Source: an uncultured Pelagibacteraceae bacterium (lineage in GTDB: Bacteria > Pseudomonadota > Alphaproteobacteria > Pelagibacterales > Pelagibacteraceae). Taken from it: a stretch of DNA of 38,400 nucleotides. A program made the translations under genes and the position numbers. The notes beneath the pieces were generated by a model, which worked only from the letters and a program-made list of their open reading frames with translations, did no database searches and was not told the DNA's origin. The DNA lies in assembly GCA_902590285.1 (NCBI GenBank), contig CACIWE010000007.1, forward strand, positions 1 through 38,400, written 5' to 3'. Shown one piece after another: positions 1 through 7,933 of the stretch (position 1 is the first letter of the stretch; every line of letters begins with the position of its first letter).

Positions 1-321
1 ATAAAGTTGTCTAGAAAAATCACTTTCAAGTGGAAATGCCAGCATTCCCCAGACATCATAGCCTAATATATATGGCATTGCGTAAAATCTAAATAAATAG
101 AAAAACCAAGCTACATAAAGTGCTATGAATGGCCCAAATAAAAAACTTGGCGTGATAAATTTAAATAAATTAATTATTGGATTTGTATATTTTACAAAAA
201 CTCTCATAAAAAAGAATGTCGAGTCTTCTCTTTGAAAAATGTTCATAAATGCTCGACCTATCAAAGTCCACATTATAGTTCCAAGTACGTAATCTAAAAC
301 TATTGCCCAAGTAGGTATCAT
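1..321 (-). CDS. Small multi-pass membrane protein, C-terminus cut by window edge
   Basis: An open frame runs from an ATG at 321 off the left edge, giving 107 codons without a stop, so the C-terminus is missing. The protein has a hydrophobic N-terminal segment (residues 5-20), a polar stretch with an RAFMNIFQRED motif, a TNPIINLFKFITP stretch followed by a second hydrophobic helix (about 60-80), then an aromatic-rich segment. The Asn-Pro followed by a phenylalanine-rich helix vaguely recalls YggT-type proteins, but I cannot assign a family. It lies 76 bases downstream of the symporter stop on the same strand and is separated from it by a strong terminator, so it is probably transcribed on its own. 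A function is not claimed. Confidence 0.6.
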   Translation of the reverse strand, partial: MIPTWAIVLDYVLGTIMWTLIGRAFMNIFQREDSTFFFMRVFVKYTNPIINLFKFITPSFLFGPFIALYVAWFFYLFRFYAMPYILGYDVWGMLAFPLESDFSRQLY

Positions 322-351
322 ATTTTTAAAATATCATGATTTAGGTAAAAA

Positions 352-378
352 AAAAGGGGCGAAAAAATCGCCCCTTTT
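352..378 (-). terminator. Rho-independent terminator of the symporter operon
   Basis: An 11-base-pair perfect inverted repeat (352-362 with 368-378) has a GGGGCGA core and a 5-base loop. Read on the minus strand it is followed by an unbroken run of nine T residues. It begins 20 bases after the stop codon of the symporter large subunit, the expected position for that operon's terminator. Confidence 0.9.
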
Positions 379-397
379 AATTTTAAATAATTATTTT

Positions 398-2254
398 TTA
401 GTGTTGCTTACCAAGAATAGCCTTACCTGTAGGTATTCTCGTATCGTCTACCATTTTTTGTACAGCTGGACTTGGTTCTTTAGTCATTAAACTAACTACA
501 ACCATCACAACTAAACAAATTGGTGCACCGATTAAACCAAATCTTAAGTGGTCGATACCTAAGAATGGAGTATTTACACCACCGAATATTGGCACAGAGA
601 ATTTAGGGAACACCCACAATAAGTATAATGTTCCTGAAGCAATTCCCGATACAATACCAGCGATTGCACCAGCTCTAGTAGCTCTCTTCCACCATACACC
701 AAGTACAAGTGGGAAGAATAAGCCTGACATTGCAAAGTCGAATGCCCAAGCAACCGAACCTAAGATACTTGTTAGCCTGAAAGAGGCTATGTAAGCACCT
801 GCAGCTCCGATTATTACTAGAAGTACACGAGCAACTAAAAGTCTTTTAGCTGTATCAGCTTTTGGATCTATGATTTTGTAGTAAATATCATGAGATAAAG
901 CATTTGATATCGCTAAAACAAGACCGTCAGCAGTTGACATGGCAGCAGCCATACCACCAGCAAACACTAGTCCAGAGATTACAAACGGTAGTCCCGCTAC
1001 TTCTGGAGTAGCTAATACTACAACGTCACCTCTCATGAACCATTCGTTCAACTGAAGTATACCGTCACCATTAAAGTCTGCGATAAATACTTGTTTAACT
1101 TCAGACCATCTTTGTACCCATTCTATTGACTGAACTTCAGAAATAGATTTTCCGATAATTCCAGTTGGTAGATTTGGATCCATTAATGCCAACTTAGACA
1201 ATGTCGCTAACATAGGCGCTGAAGAGTAAAGTAAGAAAATAAAGAATAGCGACCATGCTACTGATTTTCTTGCTGCTCTAACAGAAGGAGTTGTAAAGTA
1301 TCTCATTAAGATATGAGGTAACGATGCAGTTCCCACCATCATACAAATCGCTAACGATAAGTATTTCCAGACAGCCATTCCACCTTCAGGTACTCCAGAG
1401 TGAGTTCCAGAGATGTATTTCAATCCTCCTGGTACCCCAGCTGCTTTCATATCTGCGGCGCTGTTTTTAACTAGTCCAAATTGTTGTTCAAGTTCACCAA
1501 GTCTTGCAACTTCATCACCTAACATTAAGTGTGGGAAAATTCCTCCACCAACGTTTGAACTGATCCAGAATACTGGTATCAAGTAAGCGATGATTAATAC
1601 AATGTACTGAGCAACCTGAGTCCAAGTTACGGCTCTCATTCCACCAAGCATTGAACAGATAAGGATACTTATTAATCCTACCCATACACCTGCTTCAAAC
1701 GGAATTCCAAGAGCTCTAGAAGCAATTGTACCCGTAGCGTTAATTTGTGCAGTTACGTAAGTAAATGATGCTATGAAAAGCACGAATACTGCGCAAGCTC
1801 TTACGAGATTACCACCGTATCGTGTTCCGATAAAATCAGGAACTGTGTAACATCCAAATTTTCTTAGGTACGGAGCCATTAAAGTTGCAACAAGTACGTA
1901 TCCACCTGTCCAACCTACTAAGAAGGCCATATAAGTATAACCACCAAAGTAAACTCCACCCGCTAAGGCTACGAATGAAGCACCTGACATCCAGTCAGCT
2001 GCTGTTGCCATCCCGTTAAATACGGTTGGCACTTGTCTTCCTGCAACATAGTAGGCATCTACTTGAATGGTTCGTGATAAATATCCGATTAAGGCATAAA
2101 TCAAAACCGTGAAAGCTACAAACATCACTCCGATGTTTTTAGCTGACACACCAGCTTGTTCCGCAATAGCCATCAAAATGATGAATACTATGAAACCACC
2201 TGTGTAGGTCCCGTATATTTTAGGAAGGTTTTTTATAAAATCTCCTTTAAACAT
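398..2254 (-). CDS. Sodium:solute symporter large subunit (SSS family, VC_2705/ActP-like)
   Basis: This 618-residue multi-pass inner-membrane protein belongs to the sodium:solute symporter family. It has the early motif DAYYVAGRQVP (about 66-76), GMATAADWMSGASF (81-94) and the sodium-site-type stretch AAAMSTADGLVLAIS (436-450). Length and pairing with a DUF4212 small subunit point to the VC_2705 subgroup, related to acetate permease ActP, so the likely substrates are acetate or other short carboxylates (inference). A long non-membrane insertion at about 235-295 and a second at 355-415 separate the helices. The second holds a canonical EF-hand-like loop at 393-404 (D393, N395, D397, G398, E404), see findings. 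Its start codon overlaps the stop of the small subunit by one base, so the two are translationally coupled. acsA lies nearby and could activate imported acetate. Confidence 0.9.
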   Translation of the reverse strand: MFKGDFIKNLPKIYGTYTGGFIVFIILMAIAEQAGVSAKNIGVMFVAFTVLIYALIGYLSRTIQVDAYYVAGRQVPTVFNGMATAADWMSGASFVALAGGVYFGGYTYMAFLVGWTGGYVLVATLMAPYLRKFGCYTVPDFIGTRYGGNLVRACAVFVLFIASFTYVTAQINATGTIASRALGIPFEAGVWVGLISILICSMLGGMRAVTWTQVAQYIVLIIAYLIPVFWISSNVGGGIFPHLMLGDEVARLGELEQQFGLVKNSAADMKAAGVPGGLKYISGTHSGVPEGGMAVWKYLSLAICMMVGTASLPHILMRYFTTPSVRAARKSVAWSLFFIFLLYSSAPMLATLSKLALMDPNLPTGIIGKSISEVQSIEWVQRWSEVKQVFIADFNGDGILQLNEWFMRGDVVVLATPEVAGLPFVISGLVFAGGMAAAMSTADGLVLAISNALSHDIYYKIIDPKADTAKRLLVARVLLVIIGAAGAYIASFRLTSILGSVAWAFDFAMSGLFFPLVLGVWWKRATRAGAIAGIVSGIASGTLYLLWVFPKFSVPIFGGVNTPFLGIDHLRFGLIGAPICLVVMVVVSLMTKEPSPAVQKMVDDTRIPTGKAILGKQH

Positions 2255-2511
2255 TAGTCATCCTCTCTTTCTGAGAAACCATGTTCTTCGTCGATTTTTT
2301 CTTGTTTATTTGCAGTCCAAAACAAGATTATCACAAAGGCAAGAAGCGAACCTTGCGCTGTCATGTAATATGCTAATGGATAGCCAAGAAAAGACATCGT
2401 GTTCAGTTCAGAACCAAACATGAAGATCACTAATGAGAAGAAAGCCCAAAGAACCAATGTTACGATCATATGGTTTTTGGTCTTATTCCAATATGCGTCT
2501 TTATTTGACAT
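2254..2511 (-). CDS. Symporter small subunit, DUF4212
   Basis: An 85-residue protein with two predicted membrane helices (about 15-33 and 45-65) and charged ends. The N-terminal YWNKTKNHMIVTLVLWAFFS stretch and C-terminal WTANKQEKIDEEHGF are characteristic of the DUF4212 small subunit found directly upstream of VC_2705-type symporters. It presumably assembles with the large subunit in the inner membrane. The ATG at 2511 is preceded by a GGGGG purine tract four bases upstream as ribosome site. It is the first gene of the operon, and an 18-base perfect palindrome lies 21 bases upstream of its start. Confidence 0.9.
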   Translation of the reverse strand: MSNKDAYWNKTKNHMIVTLVLWAFFSLVIFMFGSELNTMSFLGYPLAYYMTAQGSLLAFVIILFWTANKQEKIDEEHGFSEREDD

Positions 2512-2532
2512 ATTTCCCCCTATTTATTTTTA

Positions 2533-2550
2533 ACTTTTTACGTAAAAAGT
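2533..2550. promoter_or_regulatory. 18-base perfect palindrome in divergent spacer (candidate operator)
   Basis: The sequence ACTTTTTACGTAAAAAGT is its own reverse complement over all 18 bases. It lies in the 154-base spacer between the symporter operon (minus) and the gene at 2666 (plus), 21 bases before the symporter start codon. It could be a dimeric repressor operator or a short hairpin in the symporter leader. No regulator is identified. Confidence 0.4.
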
Positions 2551-2625
2551 ATTATTAGTTGTAGGAACCTTACCCATTATGAGTTTAATTTAAAGAGAAA
2601 AAAGGACCCTAAAACCAATATGAAA

Positions 2626-2650
2626 TGCTATAAGTTAAGTAAAATAGGGG
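2626..2650 (+). promoter_or_regulatory. Candidate extended -10 promoter and ribosome site for the gene at 2666
   Basis: TGCTATAAG at 2626-2634 matches an extended -10 element (TG, one base, then TATAAT-like), and would start transcription near 2641. The AGGGG at 2646-2650 just downstream could be the ribosome site for the GTG at 2666, though the spacing of about 15 bases is long. No convincing -35 box is seen. Confidence 0.3.
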
Positions 2651-2665
2651 TTTTTAAAATACAAC

Positions 2666-3295
2666 GTGAAATTGAATCTAGAAAAACTTAGAATCACTCT
2701 AAAAACAATGGGTGAATACTTATTCCCCGTAGAAAAAGTAACGAGTTATTTTAAAAGCATTAAATCTAAAAGCGATCTACAAAAATTTATTCAACAAAGA
2801 TCAGCTCATGTTACACAAACAACTTTGTATGGTTACCTAAAGACCAGAATAGGCGTGAAGTATACAGCGATGGTTGAAGATGAGGTTTTTTCGAAATCAA
2901 TTAACATTGCAAAGTGGAATATTTACATGATCGCTATTGCTGATTGTACTTTTTATACTTTTTCTTATTTGATAAGTGAAAAAAATCTCAAAGATAACGA
3001 TTGTAAGGAAATTTATTTGGATATTATAGAAAGAGAAAAAAAAAATGGTTTAAGCGATGATATTTACCTTAAAGCAAAGAAAGAATTTTTAAATAGATAT
3101 GAAAAAATAGATTTTCATAAATACTACTTAAATAAACCGTTTCAAGAAAGTTGTTTGGCACTTTTTAATTGGGCGCCTATTGCAGATGAATTAAAAACTT
3201 TAGACAAAGAAATAGTTTTAAATTCAATGAGATTGAAATGGAATCTAAAAATAGACGAATTTAAAAAGTTGACAAAGGATTTAAATTTTAATTAA
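2666..3295 (+). CDS. Conserved protein of unknown function
   Basis: A 209-residue soluble-looking protein, probably mostly helical, with no signal peptide. Recognisable blocks are [19 protein letters not shown] (about 44-62) and [19 protein letters not shown] (75-93). From memory, these blocks recur in an uncharacterised alphaproteobacterial family; I cannot name a domain or reaction. The chosen start is the GTG at 2666; an ATG at 2708 (residue 15) is an alternative, but its ribosome site is no better. The gene sits alone on the plus strand between the carboxylate symporter and acsA, and its stop codon overlaps the acsA stop within a shared TTAA. That position suggests, without proving, a link to acetate metabolism. 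Confidence 0.75.
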   Translation: MKLNLEKLRITLKTMGEYLFPVEKVTSYFKSIKSKSDLQKFIQQRSAHVTQTTLYGYLKTRIGVKYTAMVEDEVFSKSINIAKWNIYMIAIADCTFYTFSYLISEKNLKDNDCKEIYLDIIEREKKNGLSDDIYLKAKKEFLNRYEKIDFHKYYLNKPFQESCLALFNWAPIADELKTLDKEIVLNSMRLKWNLKIDEFKKLTKDLNFN

Positions 3296-5448
3296 TCTTT
3301 ATTCAGTCTGTTTTCAACAAGAGAAGTTACAACACTTGGATCTGCTAGAGTTGTAGTATCACCGAGATTATCAGGTTCATTTGCAGCAATTTTTCTTAAA
3401 ATCCTTCTCATGATTTTACCGGATCTTGTTTTAGGTAGTCCTGGTGCAAATTGAATTATGTCTGGATAGCAAATGGGGCCAATTTGTTTTCTTACCCATT
3501 GTTTAAGATCTCTTTCCAAATCACCTGTGGGACTTTCACCTGCATTTAAAGTCACATAGCAGTACAAACCATTTCCTTTAATGCTATGAGGAAAACCAAC
3601 CACTGCTGCTTCAGCAACTTTAGGGTGCGCTACAAATGCACTTTCGATCTCTGCGGTTCCAAGATTATGACCTGACACAATAATAACATCGTCTACCCTA
3701 CCTGTAATCCAATAATAACCATCCTTGTCCCTTCTACATCCATCGCCAGTAAAATATTTTCCATCGAATTGTGAGAAATAAGTATCTATAAATCTTTGAT
3801 GATCGCCGTATACAGTTCTCATTTGTCCTGGCCAAGAACTAGCCATACATAACCTTCCTTGTCCTTCACCCTTTATAATTTTTCCATCTTTATCTACTAA
3901 CACAGGTTTAATTCCGTAAAATGGTTTTGTTGCTGAACCTGGTTTTAAATCTATAGCGCCAGGTTGAGGTGCTATTAATATTCCTCCAGTTTCCGTTTGC
4001 CACCAAGTATCTACAATCGGACACCTAGAATCACCTACAGTTTTGTAATACCACATCCAAGCCTCAGGATTAATCGGTTCACCAACAGTGCCTAATAGTT
4101 TTAAAGATTTTCTGCTTGTTTTTTTAACTGGACTATCTCCCTCCCTCATTAAAGCACGAATAGCAGTAGGAGCAGTGTAAAAAGTATTAACTTTATATTT
4201 ATCTACGATTTGCCACCACCTTGAGTTATCAGGATAATTTGGAACCCCTTCAAACATAATTGTAGTTGCGCCATTAGCAAGCGGACCATAAATAATATAA
4301 CTATGACCAGTGACCCAACCAATGTCTGCAGTACACCAATAAATATCATTAGGTTTATAATCAAAAATATATTGATGAGTCATTGAGGCATAAACCATAT
4401 ATCCCCCTGTAGTATGTAAAACTCCTTTTGGTTTACCAGTGGAACCAGAGGTGTAAAGAATAAATAATGGATCTTCAGCACTCATTTCTTCAGGATCACA
4501 TTTTGTTGTAACAGATGAAATTAGTTTTTTGTATGAAACATCTCTTTCTTCATTCCAATTAACTTGATTACCTGTTCTCTCAACTACAACACACTTCTTA
4601 ACATTTGGACACTGATCTAAAGCTTCATCTGCAATTTTTTTAAGAGGAATAATTTTTCCACCTCTTACACCTTCATCTGCTGTAATTAAATATTCTGACT
4701 CACAATCTGTGATCCTAGTAGCAATAGAGTCTGGTGAGAAACCGCCGAAAATAATTGAGTGGACTGCACCTATTCGCGCGCAAGCCAACATGATGTAAGC
4801 CAGTTCAGGAATCATTGTTAAGTAAATTGTTACTCGATCTCCTTTTTGGACGCCTAAACTTTTTAAACCATTTGCTGCCTTACAAACATTTTGATGCAAT
4901 TCTTTATAAGATATCTTTTTAGAGTCAGCTGGATCATCGCCTACCCAAATTATTGCAGTTTTGCTTGGATTTTTTTTAAGATGTCTATCAATACAATTAG
5001 CTGATGCGTTTAATGTTCCATCATAAAACCATTTTATTTTTACTTCTTCTTTGCTGTATTTAACGTCTTTAATTTTAGAGTATTTTTTAATCCAAGTAAT
5101 TCTTTTTCCTTCTTTAGCCCAAAATTTATCGTTTTCTTTGATTGAAAGTTTATATTTCTTTTTATATTTCGACTCATTCACATAGGCATGATTTGCCCAA
5201 CTTTCTGAAACTTTTATTAAAGATTTTCCATCCACATCTTCCAAAAGCTTTGGAGCCTTAAAGTTAAACTTTCTTGGTCTTAATTTCCTTGATCTAGATT
5301 TTGATTTTTTTCTTTTTTTTGATTGCGATTTTCTTGTTTTTTTTAATTTTTTAGATTTCTTTTTAGATCTGATAATTTTTTTAGACTTTTTCCCTCTAGT
5401 CTTTTTGGTCTTTTTTGATTTCTTTTTCTTTTTTTTTCTCTTAGCCAC
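3292..5448 (-). CDS. acsA: Acetyl-CoA synthetase with lysine-rich N-terminal extension
   Basis: AMP-forming acetate:CoA ligase, converting acetate, ATP and CoA to acetyl-CoA in the cytoplasm. Visible motifs are the adenylation P-loop [11 protein letters not shown] (332-342), [10 protein letters not shown] (480-489), the hinge region [16 protein letters not shown] and the C-terminal [11 protein letters not shown] whose K678 is the lysine usually controlled by acetylation. At 718 residues it is longer than the usual 640-660. The excess is an N-terminal tail: residues 1-60 hold 39 Lys/Arg and no acidic residue. The GTG start at 5448 is supported by AGGAGA at 5453-5458 and by the absence of any Met before residue 222. 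N595 stands where the family normally has Arg (SGHR). It is the third gene of a tsaD-EVE-acsA run, with its ribosome site overlapping the EVE stop. Confidence 0.95.
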   Translation of the reverse strand: MAKRKKKKKKSKKTKKTRGKKSKKIIRSKKKSKKLKKTRKSQSKKRKKSKSRSRKLRPRKFNFKAPKLLEDVDGKSLIKVSESWANHAYVNESKYKKKYKLSIKENDKFWAKEGKRITWIKKYSKIKDVKYSKEEVKIKWFYDGTLNASANCIDRHLKKNPSKTAIIWVGDDPADSKKISYKELHQNVCKAANGLKSLGVQKGDRVTIYLTMIPELAYIMLACARIGAVHSIIFGGFSPDSIATRITDCESEYLITADEGVRGGKIIPLKKIADEALDQCPNVKKCVVVERTGNQVNWNEERDVSYKKLISSVTTKCDPEEMSAEDPLFILYTSGSTGKPKGVLHTTGGYMVYASMTHQYIFDYKPNDIYWCTADIGWVTGHSYIIYGPLANGATTIMFEGVPNYPDNSRWWQIVDKYKVNTFYTAPTAIRALMREGDSPVKKTSRKSLKLLGTVGEPINPEAWMWYYKTVGDSRCPIVDTWWQTETGGILIAPQPGAIDLKPGSATKPFYGIKPVLVDKDGKIIKGEGQGRLCMASSWPGQMRTVYGDHQRFIDTYFSQFDGKYFTGDGCRRDKDGYYWITGRVDDVIIVSGHNLGTAEIESAFVAHPKVAEAAVVGFPHSIKGNGLYCYVTLNAGESPTGDLERDLKQWVRKQIGPICYPDIIQFAPGLPKTRSGKIMRRILRKIAANEPDNLGDTTTLADPSVVTSLVENRLNKD

Positions 5449-5456
5449 AATTTCTC

Positions 5457-5879
5457 CTAATTAGGCTTTATTTTACCCATCTTATAAATAATTTTCCAGC
5501 TTTTAAAATCAATTGGCATAACTGATAATCTACTCTGTTTGATAAGTGGTAAATGAGAAATAGTCTTCGTTTTTTTAATTTTTTCAAGTGATACAGGGTA
5601 TTTTATATACTCTTCAAACCTAACCTGAACTGCTACAAATCTTTTTTTTTTATCAGTTTTGTCAATAAATGCCTCTTTAATTACTTTTACTATGCCAACA
5701 ATTTCTTTTCCAATATTTGAATGATAAAAAAAACAGAGATCACCCGTTTTCATTGCTTTTAAATTGTTGGCTGCTTGATAGTTTCTAACACCATCCCAAG
5801 CCACCCCTTTTTTTCCAGCTTTCATTTGTTGCTCAATTGACCAAACGTCTGGTTCGGATTTCATTAACCAATATTGCAT
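5457..5879 (-). CDS. EVE domain-containing protein (THYN1-like)
   Basis: A 140-residue single-domain protein. The N-terminal [15 protein letters not shown], the central [21 protein letters not shown] and the FFYHSN stretch are the hallmark blocks of the EVE family, which is PUA-like and related to human thymocyte nuclear protein 1. EVE domains are thought to bind modified bases in DNA or RNA; the ligand here is unknown. Full length for the family. The start overlaps the tsaD stop by one base and acsA begins 8 bases after its stop, so the three genes are almost certainly cotranscribed. Partnership with TsaD, a tRNA-modifying enzyme, is a plausible reason for the pairing. Confidence 0.9.
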   Translation of the reverse strand: MQYWLMKSEPDVWSIEQQMKAGKKGVAWDGVRNYQAANNLKAMKTGDLCFFYHSNIGKEIVGIVKVIKEAFIDKTDKKKRFVAVQVRFEEYIKYPVSLEKIKKTKTISHLPLIKQSRLSVMPIDFKSWKIIYKMGKIKPN

Positions 5880-6955
5880 TACAATTTTAGACCAGGCCCT
5901 TTCATGTAAGGAGCATTTTTATCTAAAGGCCATCTTGATTTTGCAGAAATATTTACATCATCAATCATATTTTTTTTAAACCTTTGTATTCCTGCCCAAG
6001 CAATCATCGCAGCATTATCACCACAAAACTTTAGATCTGGATAAATAGTTTCAAAGTTGATTTCATTCGATAAAGTTGATAAATTTTCTCTTATTGTCTC
6101 GTTGGCTGCAACACCACCTGCAACAATTAGTTGAAAATTTTCTTCTTTTGTTTTTTCTCTAAACATTTCAACAGCAACTTTAGTTTTTTTGTAAAGAATT
6201 CTATTAATTGTATTTTGAAATGAGGCCGCTAAATTATATCTCAACTTTTCTTCCCCATTGATCTTTTTAGACACCCTTAGAACTGCTGTTTTAAGACCCG
6301 CAAAAGATAAGTTGCATCCTGCTTTATTTATTATTGGTTCAGGAAGTTTAAAAAAGTTTTTGTCTCCTAATTTTGCAAATTTTTCAACACTTGGTCCACC
6401 TGGATAACCTAGGTCCAACATTTTTGCAGTTTTATCAAATGCTTCACCCAAAGCATCGTCGATTGTTGTTCCTAATTGTTCGTATTCATTAACATCTTTA
6501 ACTATTAAAAATTGAGTATGACCCCCTGAAATTAATAATAATAAATAAGGAAATTTAATTTTTTTTTCTAAGCCAGGACTTAATGCATGTCCTTCCAAAT
6601 GATTCACTCCAATAAAAGGTTTATTAGAAAATGCAGCGATTGATTTTCCAATATTTAAACCAACAGTTAAACAAACTATTAAACCAGGTCCAGCAGTTGC
6701 TGCAACACCATCAACTTCATCAATAGAAATTTTACTTTCTTTAAAAGCTGTATCAATAATGTACTCAATATTTTCAAGGTGAGCTCTAGCTGCTAACTCA
6801 GGCACAACACCACCAAATTTTTTATGTTCTTCGATCTGACTTGAAACTATATTCGATAGAATATCTGCAGTTCCTTTGTCATTTTCTCTTATGACAGCAG
6901 CAGCAGTTTCATCGCAACTGGTTTCTATTCCAAGAAAAGTTATTTTCTTTGCCAT
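5879..6955 (-). CDS. tsaD: tRNA N6-adenosine threonylcarbamoyltransferase TsaD
   Basis: Catalytic subunit that transfers the threonylcarbamoyl group to A37 of ANN-decoding tRNAs (t6A), working with TsaB and TsaE in the cytoplasm. It has the Kae1/TsaD signature: N-terminal GIETSCDETAAAV (9-21), the metal-binding HLEGH (H119, H123), SGGHT (143-147), and a late GGVAAN block with the final CGDNAAMIAWAG ATPase motif. At 358 residues it is full length. It is the first gene of the minus-strand run tsaD-EVE-acsA and faces hemC across a 57-base divergent spacer. Confidence 0.97.
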   Translation of the reverse strand: MAKKITFLGIETSCDETAAAVIRENDKGTADILSNIVSSQIEEHKKFGGVVPELAARAHLENIEYIIDTAFKESKISIDEVDGVAATAGPGLIVCLTVGLNIGKSIAAFSNKPFIGVNHLEGHALSPGLEKKIKFPYLLLLISGGHTQFLIVKDVNEYEQLGTTIDDALGEAFDKTAKMLDLGYPGGPSVEKFAKLGDKNFFKLPEPIINKAGCNLSFAGLKTAVLRVSKKINGEEKLRYNLAASFQNTINRILYKKTKVAVEMFREKTKEENFQLIVAGGVAANETIRENLSTLSNEINFETIYPDLKFCGDNAAMIAWAGIQRFKKNMIDDVNISAKSRWPLDKNAPYMKGPGLKL

Positions 6956-6978
6956 TTTATGTTCAATTATTTAAATAG

Positions 6979-7006
6979 TATAATTTAGATCTTTCAAATA
7001 TATAAT
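6979..7006 (+). promoter_or_regulatory. Candidate -10 boxes for hemC
   Basis: Two TATAAT hexamers occur in the 57-base spacer: 6979-6984 and 7001-7006. The second ends six bases before the hemC ATG, so transcription from it would begin at or next to the start codon. No Shine-Dalgarno sequence is visible before hemC and no good -35 box accompanies either hexamer. In DNA this AT-rich, chance matches are common. Confidence 0.3.
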
Positions 7007-7012
7007 CAATTT

Positions 7013-7933
7013 ATGACTAAAATTACAATCGGCGCCAGAGGAAGTAAGCTTTCAATTGCTTATGTTGAAAAAGTGAAAGGGCTCTTAATTAAAAAAAATA
7101 CTGATTTGAATGAAGAAAATATCGATTTTAAAGCTATAAAAACATCTGGCGATATTAATCAAAACGTAAAATTATCTGAAATAGGTGGTAAAAAACTATT
7201 TTGTAAAGAAATTGAAGATAAGCTTTTGAAGAAAGAAATTGATATTGCTGTTCATTCCTTAAAAGATATGGAGTTTGTAGAGGATAGTAACCTTATCATT
7301 GGTGCATATATAAAGCGAAATGATTATAGAGATGTAATTATTAGCAATAAGATTAAAAACTTAGAAGATTTAAAGGGTAAAATAGTTATTGGCTCAAGTT
7401 CAAGAAGAAGAGAGTTACAACTTAAAAAAATTAATAAAAATATTTCTGTGACAAGTATGAGAGGAAATATTGATACTAGGATAAAAAAACTTGAAGAAGG
7501 TAAATTAGATGGAGTAATCTTAGCTGCAGCAGGAGTTAAAAGTTTAAATTTAGATGATAAAATAGGTCTTTCTTTTAAAAGTGAAGAAGTTTTACCAGCG
7601 GTAGGTCAAGGAATTATAGCTGTTCAATGTAATAAAAATGACGATGAAGTTAAAAATCTTTTGAGAAATATAAATGATGCAGAAACAGAAGTATGTGCAA
7701 AATCTGAACGTGCAATGTTACATGCAATCAAAGGTGATTGCGAAACAGCTATTGGTGGTTTAGCAATAATAGAAAATAACAATCTTAAATTGACAGCTCA
7801 ATTATTTTCAGATTCAGGATTAAAAAGTTATCAGTATGAGATGACGGGCAAAATTAGTGAAGCAGCAAATATTGGAAAATCAGTAGGGGAGGAACTATTA
7901 AAACTTGCAGGATCTGAATTTAAAAAAAAATGA
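7013..7933 (+). CDS. hemC: Porphobilinogen deaminase (hydroxymethylbilane synthase)
   Basis: Polymerises four porphobilinogen units to hydroxymethylbilane in haem synthesis. The 306-residue protein carries the N-terminal IGARGSKLSIAY block, HSLKDM (81-86, with the catalytic Asp85), SSSRRREL (128-135), MRGNIDTR (149-156) and the cofactor-attachment region AIKGDCETAIGG with C243 as the dipyrromethane-binding cysteine. Family members more often have Pro near this cysteine (GDCxxPxG); here it is Thr-Ala, a mild variation. First gene of a five-gene plus-strand run. Its last codons overlap the start of hemD (ATGA), so HemC and HemD are translationally coupled. Confidence 0.97.
   Translation: MTKITIGARGSKLSIAYVEKVKGLLIKKNTDLNEENIDFKAIKTSGDINQNVKLSEIGGKKLFCKEIEDKLLKKEIDIAVHSLKDMEFVEDSNLIIGAYIKRNDYRDVIISNKIKNLEDLKGKIVIGSSSRRRELQLKKINKNISVTSMRGNIDTRIKKLEEGKLDGVILAAAGVKSLNLDDKIGLSFKSEEVLPAVGQGIIAVQCNKNDDEVKNLLRNINDAETEVCAKSERAMLHAIKGDCETAIGGLAIIENNNLKLTAQLFSDSGLKSYQYEMTGKISEAANIGKSVGEELLKLAGSEFKKK

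Noticed and set aside
5429-5437. Frameshift at the A-run in acsA
   Set aside because: The frame is continuous from the GTG at 5448 to the end; slippage is only a possibility noted in the acsA tail finding.
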